DNA of 64,000 bases from Halopseudomonas salegens (lineage in GTDB: Bacteria > Pseudomonadota > Gammaproteobacteria > Pseudomonadales > Pseudomonadaceae). Of this stretch, positions 8,363 through 16,623 are shown piece by piece (the stretch's first letter is position 1; each line of letters starts with the position of its first letter). The DNA is taken from assembly GCF_900105655.1 (NCBI RefSeq), contig NZ_LT629787.1:3348001-3412000 (forward strand), written 5' to 3'. Both the position numbers and the translations under genes were made by a program. The notes under the pieces were generated by a model. That model saw nothing but the letters and a program-made list of their open reading frames with translations, made no database searches and was not told the origin of the DNA.

Positions 8363-10110
8363 GGGTTTACTTCCTCAGGGTTGGCCGATGGTCTATTTAT
8401 ACTGGATAGGGTATTAAATGCAATCAGGGTGCTGGGAAAAACTTCGTCAACCTGATGTTCCAGCCAATCGGTATTTTCCAGCTGATCCATCACCGGTCCT
8501 TTGACTTCTGCCAGGTGCAGGCGGATATCACGTTCGGCCAAGCCTTCACTGAGTTCACTGAGCATGTCCAGACCGGTGCTGTCGATATGGTTGACCGCCG
8601 ACAGAATCAGCAACAACTCCCGGGTATCCGGATAGTCGGACAAGGCCCGCTGAATCGCATGCTCCACCGCTTTGGTATTGGCGAAAAAAATGCTTTCATC
8701 GATGCGCAAGGCCAGCAAATGGGGTTCGGTTTCAACCAGGTGACGCTTGGTATTGCGGAAATAATCCGTCTCCGGAACCCGCCCCAGTACGGCAACATGC
8801 GGCCGACTGCCACGCCAAAGCTGGGCTGCCAGCGACAATGCAATGCCGAGGATAATCCCTGCTTCCACGCCCATGAAGATCACCCCAAGGGCCGTCAGCA
8901 GCAGCGTCAGGCCTTCGGCACGATCATAGCGCCAGGCGCGACGCAGACTGGACAGATCAATCAGTGGGGTTACCGCCACCAGGATTACCACCGCCAGCAC
9001 CACCAGTGGCAATTGCGCAAACAGGGGCGCCAGGGTAGCCAGTATCAACGCAATGATGAGGGCGGCCACCACCCCGGCCAGAGGGGTCTGTGCGCCGGCT
9101 TCATCATTGACCACCGAGCGGGAAAAACCACCGCAAACGGCAAAGCCACCACTCAGGCCGGCACCGACATTGGCCGCACCCAGCCCCAGCAACTCACGGT
9201 TGGCATCGATACTCTGGCGCTTGTGCCGAGCCAGGGACTGGGCAATGGACACACTTTCCACAAAACTGACCAGACTGATCAGCAACGCAGGCAGCAGCAG
9301 ACTGTACAGCGTATTCCAGCCGGGAGTGGTCCAGACCAGGCTGGGCAAGCCCGCCGGCAATTCACCGACAACCGGCATGCCTCGATCGTGCAACTGCCAG
9401 ACATCAGTGACCAGGATACCCACCACTACCACCAGTATCGGCGCCAGGCGGGCAAGAATTTTGGCCAGCGGCGCCGCCAGACCAATCTGCTCCAGGTGCC
9501 TGGCCATCAAGCTGCGCGCATAGAGCAACCAGAGCAGGCCTACCAGTCCCAAAAACAGAATCAGACTGTTGAGCGGTTGCCAGCCGGCCAACAATGCATC
9601 CGGACTGGCCGGCAACTCGCTCAACCCGAACAAATGAGGTATTTGGCTGAGCACTATCAGCACCGCCGCCCCGCTGATAAAACCGCTGATCACCGGATGG
9701 CTGAGAAAGTTGGCCAGAAAACCCAATCGCAGCAGACCAAACAGAAACAGCAGGGCACCGGACAGCAGCGCCAGCCAGATCGCCAATTGCAGGTACTCGC
9801 CACTACCGATCGCGGCCATGGGGCCGAGCAGGGCAGCAGTCATCAACGCAGTCACCGCTACCGGGCCGACCGACATCGTCATACTGCTTCCAAACAAGGC
9901 ATAGCCGATCAAGGGCAGAATGCTGGCATACAGACCGACCTGAACCGGCAAACCCGCCAGCATGGCATAGGCCATGCTTTGCGGAATGATCATGACACTG
10001 ACCACGACTCCAGCGGTCAGATCACCACTCAACCAGGCCCGCCGATAATGTCGTACCCAGGCCAGATAACCACTACCGCCCGGTGGTTGCAGATGCGCTT
10101 TCGGATCCAT
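8359..10110 (-). CDS. SulP-family anion transporter with STAS domain
   Basis: A 583-residue inner-membrane permease with 10-14 helices followed by a cytoplasmic STAS domain from about residue 440 to the end. The signature opening is WLSGDLTAGVVVSVMIIPQS, and the STAS core ends in VNHIDSTGLDMLSEL. The family moves sulfate, bicarbonate or other anions. Its placement with two YeeE/YedE genes and a BigR-type regulator points to sulfate, sulfite or thiosulfate. Its start overlaps the stop of the upstream YeeE/YedE gene by one base. Confidence 0.92.
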   Translation of the reverse strand: MDPKAHLQPPGGSGYLAWVRHYRRAWLSGDLTAGVVVSVMIIPQSMAYAMLAGLPVQVGLYASILPLIGYALFGSSMTMSVGPVAVTALMTAALLGPMAAIGSGEYLQLAIWLALLSGALLFLFGLLRLGFLANFLSHPVISGFISGAAVLIVLSQIPHLFGLSELPASPDALLAGWQPLNSLILFLGLVGLLWLLYARSLMARHLEQIGLAAPLAKILARLAPILVVVVGILVTDVWQLHDRGMPVVGELPAGLPSLVWTTPGWNTLYSLLLPALLISLVSFVESVSIAQSLARHKRQSIDANRELLGLGAANVGAGLSGGFAVCGGFSRSVVNDEAGAQTPLAGVVAALIIALILATLAPLFAQLPLVVLAVVILVAVTPLIDLSSLRRAWRYDRAEGLTLLLTALGVIFMGVEAGIILGIALSLAAQLWRGSRPHVAVLGRVPETDYFRNTKRHLVETEPHLLALRIDESIFFANTKAVEHAIQRALSDYPDTRELLLILSAVNHIDSTGLDMLSELSEGLAERDIRLHLAEVKGPVMDQLENTDWLEHQVDEVFPSTLIAFNTLSSINRPSANPEEVNP

Positions 10111-10535
10111 CAGTCGCGGGCCTGTAGTCGTCGGTTGTAACGCTCAAACCCGGCCATACCGATCAACATGGCCAGCACGAAAATCACTGCACCGGGCATG
10201 GCTGCGCCGAGGGCAACCACCGCCGGACCCGGGCAAAAACCGGCCAGCCCCCAACCGGCACCAAACAACAGGCTGCCACTCACCAGACGGCGATCAATCT
10301 GCCGTGTAGCCGGTAACTGCATGGGTGCGCCAGTGACGCAGGTTTGCGCACGCATGGCCCATTGCATGGGCAGGAACGCGGCAGCTATAGCGCCGCCCAT
10401 GACCAACGCCAGTGACGGGTCCCATTGCCCGAACAGATCAAGAAATCCCAGTACTTTTGCCGGATTGGCCATACCCGCGATGATCAGGCCAAGACCGAAC
10501 ATCAGGCCACTGAGCAATGCAATCAGATTACGCAT
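10110..10535 (-). CDS. YeeE/YedE-type transporter half (DUF6691-like)
   Basis: A 141-residue membrane protein with about four helices: an SGLMFGLGLIIAGMANPAKV opening and a GFCPGPAVVALG motif in the third quarter. This is the second-half type of the YeeE/YedE (PmpA/PmpB) family that brings thiosulfate or a related sulfur species into the cell; the conserved Cys sits in the GFCPGP loop. It lies 3 bp after the first half and one base into SulP, in one operon. The exact substrate is inferred from the family. Confidence 0.88.
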   Translation of the reverse strand: MRNLIALLSGLMFGLGLIIAGMANPAKVLGFLDLFGQWDPSLALVMGGAIAAAFLPMQWAMRAQTCVTGAPMQLPATRQIDRRLVSGSLLFGAGWGLAGFCPGPAVVALGAAMPGAVIFVLAMLIGMAGFERYNRRLQARD

Positions 10536-10538
10536 GGT

Positions 10539-10973
10539 TCAGGCTCCCATCACATGACGAACAATATAGACCATGGCAAAGCCACTCCCCATAAAACTCA
10601 GGGTGGCCACCAGCCCGCGCAGGGACAGCCGGGACAGGCCGCAGACCCCATGCCCACTGGTACATCCGGAACCCAGCCGGGCGCCAAAACCAACCAGCAA
10701 GCCGGCAACGACCAGCGCCACTGGGCCTGCCTCGATCACCACGGTCGGACGCGCATGGACCAGCCAATACAGCAGGGGCGCCAGCAGCATCCCCAGTACA
10801 AACAGCAGGTTTTCGCTTTTGCCCTGCCAGGGCCGGTTCAACAAGCTGCCAACAATGCCGCTTATACCGGCAATGCGGCCGTTCATGACCACCAGCAAGC
10901 CAGCGGACAAACCGATAAGGATGCCGCCGAGCAACGCACTCCACGGCGTGAAATTGGCCCAATCGATGCTCAT
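10539..10973 (-). CDS. YeeE/YedE-type transporter half
   Basis: A 144-residue membrane protein of the YeeE/YedE family. It shows the [17 protein letters not shown] stretch and the [15 protein letters not shown] loop with two Cys residues that handle sulfur in this family. It is paired with the DUF6691-like half directly downstream; the two together form the fold that is a single chain in thiosulfate importers. Its start overlaps the stop of the ArsR-type regulator gene by 4 bp. Confidence 0.9.
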   Translation of the reverse strand: MSIDWANFTPWSALLGGILIGLSAGLLVVMNGRIAGISGIVGSLLNRPWQGKSENLLFVLGMLLAPLLYWLVHARPTVVIEAGPVALVVAGLLVGFGARLGSGCTSGHGVCGLSRLSLRGLVATLSFMGSGFAMVYIVRHVMGA

Positions 10974-11311
10974 ACGGATGCCTCGTCACAGAACAGTTGA
11001 TACAGAGTTTGCAGCACAGCCAGGGCTTCCGGGCTGTCGATGCGATAGAAAATCTGCTTTCCTTCGCGGCGAGTGGCCACCAGGCCTTCCCGGCGCAGCA
11101 CGGCCAGCTGCTGGGACAGGGTCGGTTGCTGGATACCGACCGATGCTTCCAGTTCACTGACATTGCGCTCGCCAGCGACCAGCTGGCAGAGCAACAACAG
11201 GCGGTCACGGTTGGCCAGGGTTTTCAGCAACGCCTGTGCCTGATCGGCCGAGGCGCGCAGCCTGGCAATATCCAGTTGGTCAGCGCTAGGGGACAGGGCA
11301 GGGGCAGTCAT
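10970..11311 (-). CDS. ArsR-family regulator, BigR/SqrR type (sulfide or persulfide sensor)
   Basis: A 113-residue winged-helix protein. The [20 protein letters not shown] segment is the helix-turn-helix and [11 protein letters not shown] is the wing. It has only two cysteines, Cys42 in helix 2 and Cys108 near the C terminus. That is the spacing of the reactive pair in BigR and SqrR, which form a disulfide or polysulfide bridge and leave DNA when sulfide is oxidised. It heads the operon with two YeeE/YedE genes, SulP and DUF2892. The functional assignment rests on the Cys pair and neighbours. Confidence 0.88.
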   Translation of the reverse strand: MTAPALSPSADQLDIARLRASADQAQALLKTLANRDRLLLLCQLVAGERNVSELEASVGIQQPTLSQQLAVLRREGLVATRREGKQIFYRIDSPEALAVLQTLYQLFCDEASV

Positions 11312-11341
11312 GACGGCTCTCCAGATACTTAATGCACATAC

Positions 11342-11361
11342 AATATATTAATTAATATATT
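11342..11361. promoter_or_regulatory. Perfect 20-bp AT-rich palindrome, probable BigR-type operator
   Basis: AATATATTAATTAATATATT reads the same on both strands and starts 30 bp before the regulator ATG. AT-rich dyads are the known target type for BigR-like repressors. It would overlap the promoter of the regulator-transporter operon. Binding is inferred. Confidence 0.75.
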
Positions 11362-11472
11362 ATTTTCAAGTAAATTGATCTGAATCAAGCCGGTGCCTCT
11401 GCCGTGGTGCAGACAGCTGCTTTGCGGGTGACGAACTGCTAATCTCGGGGTTACCTTATACCGGGAAAGGCC

Positions 11473-11685
11473 ATGGATACCCCCTCACTACTGATCAACA
11501 CCCCGACCACGCTGGCATTGGCAATCATCGCCCTGTGGCTGGGCTATCAGATCAACCGTCGGGTAGTCTGGCTGGAGCGCTACAACATTCCTGCCGCCGT
11601 CAGTGGCGGCCTGTTGATCAGCAGCCTGATTGCGCAGTATTCAGCCCGCCGTTGTCACTGTTCAGGCTCTGCTATGCTGCGATAA
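11473..11685 (+). pseudogene. Truncated GltS-type sodium/glutamate symporter remnant
   Basis: Seventy codons that match only the first part of GltS: a first helix (TTLALAIIALWLGYQI) and then LERYNIPAAVSGGLL, which resembles KKYTIPEPVAGGLL in GltS. After about base 11640 the similarity stops and the frame runs into an unrelated tail with a stop at 11685. Full GltS proteins have about 400 residues. The ATG still has GGGAAAGG upstream. The remaining gene seems lost by deletion, with the SDR gene now following 34 bp on. A short unrelated membrane peptide is the alternative. Confidence 0.6.
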
Positions 11686-11719
11686 TGCCTGGCCACCCAC
11701 CTGAATCTGGAACCGTCGC

Positions 11720-12493
11720 ATGACCGCTTCGTCTTTTTCCCTGTCGCAACACACTGCCCTGATTACCGGTGCCTCCAGCGGCCTCGGTGCCCACTTCGCC
11801 CAGGTAATGGCGGACGCCGGCGCCCGCGTGGTGCTGGCCGCGCGGCGGGTCGAGCGCCTGCAAAGCCTGGTCAGGGAACTGCAAGGGCAAGGCCATCAGG
11901 CCATGGCCGTTGCCATGGATGTCACCGACGCCGACAGCGTCGAGGCGGGGTTTGCCGCTGCCGAACAGGCCTGGGGGCGGGTGGATATTCTGGTCAACAA
12001 TGCCGGTATCGGTGACCCGGTGAAATTCCTCGATATGAGTGAAGGCAGCTGGCGCAGCATGCTGGATACCAACCTGGATGGCGCCTGGCGTGTCGCTCAT
12101 CGGGCCAGTGTCGCCATGGCCAAAGATGGCAAGGGCGGCAGCATTATCAATATCGCCTCGATTCTCGGCCTGCGCGTGGGTACGGCCCTGAGTCATTATG
12201 CCGTGGCCAAGGCCGGGGTTGTACAGCTAACCAAAGCCATGGCGCTGGAGCTGGCGCGCGAGAACATTCGCGTCAATGCCATTGCCCCCGGTTACTTCCG
12301 CACCGAGATGAACGGCGACTATTTCGATACCGAGCACGGCCAGAACTATATCCGCAGCAAGGTACCCATGCGCCGACTCGGGCAGCTGGATGAGCTCACC
12401 GGGCCGCTCCTGCTCTTGGCCAGCCCGGCTGGCAGCTTCATGACCGGCAGCGTACTGACCGTCGATGGTGGCCATGTCACTAATAGCCTGTAG
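11720..12493 (+). CDS. SDR-family oxidoreductase (FabG-like)
   Basis: A 257-residue classical SDR. TGASSGLG lies near residues 15-22, then NNAG, SIINIASILG with the catalytic Ser, and HYAVAKAG with Tyr and Lys; it ends in SVLTVDGGHVTNSL, the typical FabG-like C terminus. It probably reduces or oxidises a 3-hydroxyacyl or other secondary alcohol; the substrate is unknown. It is 6 bp upstream of the large sensor kinase and so probably shares its transcript, although no functional link is evident. Confidence 0.92.
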   Translation: MTASSFSLSQHTALITGASSGLGAHFAQVMADAGARVVLAARRVERLQSLVRELQGQGHQAMAVAMDVTDADSVEAGFAAAEQAWGRVDILVNNAGIGDPVKFLDMSEGSWRSMLDTNLDGAWRVAHRASVAMAKDGKGGSIINIASILGLRVGTALSHYAVAKAGVVQLTKAMALELARENIRVNAIAPGYFRTEMNGDYFDTEHGQNYIRSKVPMRRLGQLDELTGPLLLLASPAGSFMTGSVLTVDGGHVTNSL

Positions 12494-12499
12494 CCCCCT

Positions 12500-15400
12500 A
12501 TGAACAAATTGCGCGCCAAGTCACGGGCATCCAGTCGCCTGATCATGCTGCTGGGTGGCCTGTCCCTGGCATTGTTTTTTGCCTTTCTCACGGCCTGGGG
12601 CTGGCAGCAGCGAGAAGCCCAGTGGGCGCAATACCTGAATACCCAGGCAGAAGTGCAACGCCTGGCAGTATTACAGGCGCAGTATGGTCTTGAACAGCAG
12701 GCCCTGCTGTTGGCTGAACAATTGGCTGCTGACTCCACTACCCAGGAGTGGGTGCGCACACTGGCGGAGCTGATTGACCGTTTCGGGCAGCAGGATCCTC
12801 GCGTACTCGAACAGCGCCAGGAACTGCAGCGACATTTACGTTCCCACTGGCTGTATTTGCGCAACAATGGCGCCAACCAGCTGCACATACATTTGGCGCC
12901 TGGCGTCGTCAGCCTGTTGCGCATGCACCAGCCAGAAAAGTGGGGTGACCGGCTGGATCACATACGTCCTCTGATTGATCAAGTGCAAAAGCAAGGCCAT
13001 GCCCGCCATGGTATGGAGATCGGGCGTTTCGGTTCCGGTATACGCGGTGTGGTCCCTATTTTTTCGCAACCCAACAACCAGGGTACCGTGGTTGGAAGCC
13101 TGGAAGTCGGCTTCGGTATGCTACCGGAGCTACGCCAGCTGGACCGCGAACTCGATGCCGGTCTGGCCCTGCTGCTCTATGCACCAGCGCTTGAGAATGT
13201 CATTGCTGATTACCGAAATGCCGGGCTGATCGCCCAACCGAAGGATCGCTGGTTGCTGGATCAGCATTCGCGTCGTGAAGTGCTGCACTGGCATGCCCAG
13301 GGTCAGATTCCCGATCCGGATGAGCAAACCCGACACCAGGTCGTCAGTGCTGACGGGCGTGATTTTCTGTTGACCCTTATCCCACTCCACGATGTCGCTG
13401 GCGAACTGGACAGAGAGCGCCCGGCCGCTGCCGCCGCTCTGGTATGGAAAGACATCAGTGACGCCCTGGCCACGCATCATCAGGATCAGCGTGTGCTGGT
13501 ACTGCGCTGGTCTCTGGCGTTTCTGGCTGCCATGGGCTTACTGCTGACCCTGCTGTTGGCCATGCGTCGGGTGGTAGAAAAACAGAACCGGCGCCATCGC
13601 AAGGCAATATGGGCAGAAAGCCAGCAACGTGAACAGGCACGGCAATTACTGGCGATCATTACCAGCACGCAATCAGCCTATATCAGCGCGCAAAACCCAC
13701 AGGACAGTTTTGCCCGCTTGCTCGAACGCATTCTCCAGTTGACAGACAGTGAGTTCGGCTTTGTCGGTGAGGTATTCAACAACGAGCAGGGCGAGCCCTA
13801 TCTGAAAACCTACGCCATCAGCAATATCGCCTGGGATAGCGACAGCCTCGACGTCTATCGCCAACAAGCGCCCCAGGGCATGGTATTCAGCAAGGTCGAC
13901 ACCCTGTTTGGCGAGGTTCTGACCAGCCAGCAAGCGGTGATCAGCAACAACCCGACGAACGACCCGCGCAGTGGCGGCTTGCCCCCGGGCCACCCGGCAC
14001 TGCGCAGCTTTGCCGGTCTGCCGATCCTGTTTGGCGACACTATGGTCGGTATGATCGGGCTGGCCAATCGCGACGCCGGCTATGACAATGCACTGATCTC
14101 TTTTCTCGCACCATTGCAACGCAGCCTGGGACAGCTGATCCATGCCCTGCGTGAAGATCGCGCACGACACGACGAACAGACCAGACTGGAGCGTCAACGC
14201 CAGGCATTGCGGGCACTCAACGACATTGCAGCGGTACCCAACCCGGGCCTGTTGCAGCGTCTGCATCGCGTCCTGGAGCTTGGCTGCAGCTACCTGCAGG
14301 TAGAGATGGGTATCGTGACCGAGGTGCAGGGCACTCACTATCAGGTCATGGCTCAGCACGCGCCAGGGCAGGATTCACTGGAAGGCGTGCACTTTGAGCT
14401 CTCGCTCACCTATTGCAGCCTGGCATTGCAACATGGGGATATTCTGGCGATCCATCACATGGCGCAATCGTCGTTCAAAGACCAGCGTTGCTACAAACAA
14501 TTTGGCCTGGAAACCTACATCGGTATACCGCTACTGGTTGATGGTGAAGTCTTCGGTACATTGGCCTTCAACAGCCGTACCCCGCGCGACAAGGTTTTCG
14601 ATGATACTGACATGGAATTCATGCGTCTGTGCGCGCGCTGGATCGGCAGCCTGCTGGCAGAGTCACAGGCCGAGCAGGAACGCACTGCCCTGCTGCAACG
14701 CTTCAATAAACTCTCGCGCCATCTGCCCGGCGTGGTGTATCAATACCAACAGAATGCAGACGGGCATAGCTGGTTCCCGTTCAGCAGCGATGGCGTCAAA
14801 GAAATCTACGGCGTCACTCCGGAACAGGCACTAGTCAGCGCCGAAGCGGTGTTCAATCGCCTGCATCCGGAAGACGTGGAAGAGGTTGCCCGCTCGATTG
14901 AAGTATCCGCGACCAACTTGTCTGATTGGCAAGCGACCTACCGGGTTATTCACCCACACCGCGGTATTATCTGGGTCGCAGGCCACGCCACGCCGGAGCG
15001 TCTGGATAACGGTGACACCGTCTGGCATGGCTTTATTACCGACATCAGCGAAACACGCGCACGCGCGGATGAAATCAAGGAAGCCCGAGCCTTCCTGCGT
15101 GCGGTCATCGACTCGGCAACGGAAGTCGCGATCATTGCCACGGACGCGCAGGGCCTGATCACACTGTTCAATCCCGGAGCCGAGCGTCTGCTTGGCTACA
15201 CGGCCGACGAGCTGATTGGTCGGCAGACACCGGCACACTTCCATCTTCAGAGTGAACTGCTGACACGCCATGTCGAGCTGTTCCCGACAGCGTCATCACG
15301 CACTCAACTGATGCAGGTCTTTTTGCACCCAGCCGGGCAAGGGGTGGTTCAGAGCCGAGTCTGGTCCTACGTGCGCAAGGATGGCGAGCAACGCCAGGTC

Positions 15401-16192
15401 AACCTGTCGGTGACCCCGATCAATGCCGCCGATGGCAGCCTCAATGGTTTGCTCGGGATGGCCACCGACATCACCGAGCAGCTGCGCGTGGAAACCCTGA
15501 AAAGTGAATTCATTTCTACCGTCAATCATGAGCTGCGCACCCCACTGACGTCAGTGATCGGGGCCCTTGGCCTGCTGCGTGGGGGTGCGCTGGGCGCAGT
15601 CCCCGACCCCATGCGCCGCTTGCTGGATATTGCCGAACAGAACACTCAGCAACTGAACGCATTGATCAATGACCTGCTTGACCTGGACAAGCTGAGTGCC
15701 GGACAGATGCCTTTTGATATTCAGTGGCTATCGGTGGAAGAAGCCTTGCAACAGGCAATTGCAGTCAATCAGAGCTATGCCGAGCGCTACCGGGTCAATC
15801 TGGTGCTGGTTCAACCTGTGCCCGCCGCCCGGATCGCTGCCGACCCCAGGCGCCTGGCCCAGATCCTGGCCAACCTGTTATCCAACGCCTGCAAATTCTC
15901 TCCTTCCGGAGCCAGCGTCAGCCTCCAGGCTGAGTGGCAGGCCGATAAAATGCGCATCAGTGTCACCGACTGTGGCATCGGTATTGCGCCCGAGTTTCAT
16001 GCACGGATTTTCCGCCGCTTTGCTCAGGCCGATGGTTCCAGTACCCGGCAGCACGGTGGCACCGGCCTGGGCCTGGCCATCAGTCGCGAGCTGGTACGGC
16101 AAATGGGGGGTGATATCGACTTCAGGTCGACACCGGGGCAGGGATCCTGTTTCTGGTTTACCCTGCCAGCGCATAGTGCCCCTGAGGAATAA
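12500..16192 (+). CDS. Large sensor histidine kinase: Cache, two GAF, two PAS, HisKA, HATPase
   Basis: A 1230-residue membrane kinase. A first helix (about 15-35) and a second (about 331-358) bracket a periplasmic double-Cache-like sensor with HLAPGVVSLLRMH and GTVVGSLEVGFG. Inside the cell follow two GAF domains (about 395-550 and 585-720) and two PAS domains (about 735-850 and 860-985). HisKA follows with VNHELRTPL (phosphorylated His1010), then an ATPase domain with the N box NLLSNACKF (1125 on), DCGIGI, and GGTGLGLAIS from 1186. It has no receiver of its own; the CheY-like protein 44 bp downstream is the probable phosphate acceptor. The signal is unknown. Confidence 0.92.
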   Translation: MNKLRAKSRASSRLIMLLGGLSLALFFAFLTAWGWQQREAQWAQYLNTQAEVQRLAVLQAQYGLEQQALLLAEQLAADSTTQEWVRTLAELIDRFGQQDPRVLEQRQELQRHLRSHWLYLRNNGANQLHIHLAPGVVSLLRMHQPEKWGDRLDHIRPLIDQVQKQGHARHGMEIGRFGSGIRGVVPIFSQPNNQGTVVGSLEVGFGMLPELRQLDRELDAGLALLLYAPALENVIADYRNAGLIAQPKDRWLLDQHSRREVLHWHAQGQIPDPDEQTRHQVVSADGRDFLLTLIPLHDVAGELDRERPAAAAALVWKDISDALATHHQDQRVLVLRWSLAFLAAMGLLLTLLLAMRRVVEKQNRRHRKAIWAESQQREQARQLLAIITSTQSAYISAQNPQDSFARLLERILQLTDSEFGFVGEVFNNEQGEPYLKTYAISNIAWDSDSLDVYRQQAPQGMVFSKVDTLFGEVLTSQQAVISNNPTNDPRSGGLPPGHPALRSFAGLPILFGDTMVGMIGLANRDAGYDNALISFLAPLQRSLGQLIHALREDRARHDEQTRLERQRQALRALNDIAAVPNPGLLQRLHRVLELGCSYLQVEMGIVTEVQGTHYQVMAQHAPGQDSLEGVHFELSLTYCSLALQHGDILAIHHMAQSSFKDQRCYKQFGLETYIGIPLLVDGEVFGTLAFNSRTPRDKVFDDTDMEFMRLCARWIGSLLAESQAEQERTALLQRFNKLSRHLPGVVYQYQQNADGHSWFPFSSDGVKEIYGVTPEQALVSAEAVFNRLHPEDVEEVARSIEVSATNLSDWQATYRVIHPHRGIIWVAGHATPERLDNGDTVWHGFITDISETRARADEIKEARAFLRAVIDSATEVAIIATDAQGLITLFNPGAERLLGYTADELIGRQTPAHFHLQSELLTRHVELFPTASSRTQLMQVFLHPAGQGVVQSRVWSYVRKDGEQRQVNLSVTPINAADGSLNGLLGMATDITEQLRVETLKSEFISTVNHELRTPLTSVIGALGLLRGGALGAVPDPMRRLLDIAEQNTQQLNALINDLLDLDKLSAGQMPFDIQWLSVEEALQQAIAVNQSYAERYRVNLVLVQPVPAARIAADPRRLAQILANLLSNACKFSPSGASVSLQAEWQADKMRISVTDCGIGIAPEFHARIFRRFAQADGSSTRQHGGTGLGLAISRELVRQMGGDIDFRSTPGQGSCFWFTLPAHSAPEE

Positions 16193-16236
16193 GCCATGCC
16201 ATACTTGCCGGCAACACCGCTAGTGAAACAGAGCCC

Positions 16237-16623
16237 ATGACCACATTGCAGCGCATTATGCATATCGAAGATGATCCGTCGATTCTGGAAGTGGCCAAAC
16301 TGGCCCTGGAACTGGTAGGCGGTTTTGAGGTGTGCAGTTGCCCGTCCGGGGCTGCCGGCCTGGAAGCCGCGCCGGCTTTTGCCCCTCAGCTGATTCTGCT
16401 GGATGTGATGATGCCCGGCATGGATGGCCCGCAAACCCTGAAAGCCCTGCGGCATGTTCCGGGGCTTGAAAATACCCCGGTGGTATTCATGACCGCCCGC
16501 TCGCAGACCCGCGAAGTCGAAGCCTATCTGGACCTGGGCATCGCCGACATCATCGTCAAGCCATTCGACCCTATGCAGCTGGCAACGCAGATCACGCAAA
16601 TCTGGGAGCAAAGCCATGCCTGA
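16237..16623 (+). CDS. Single-domain response regulator (CheY-like)
   Basis: A 128-residue receiver domain with no output domain. The acidic pair is in HIEDDPS, the phosphorylated Asp56 is in LILLDVMMPGMDG, and the conserved Lys is in IIVKPFDP. It is probably a shuttle that takes phosphate from the upstream kinase and passes it to the Hpt domain of the next protein, whose gene overlaps it by 8 bp. Confidence 0.9.
   Translation: MTTLQRIMHIEDDPSILEVAKLALELVGGFEVCSCPSGAAGLEAAPAFAPQLILLDVMMPGMDGPQTLKALRHVPGLENTPVVFMTARSQTREVEAYLDLGIADIIVKPFDPMQLATQITQIWEQSHA

Noticed and set aside
8455..10140. A 561-codon open frame on the plus strand
   Set aside because: It is the mirror of the SulP gene, is glutamine/histidine-rich without domains and has no ribosome site.
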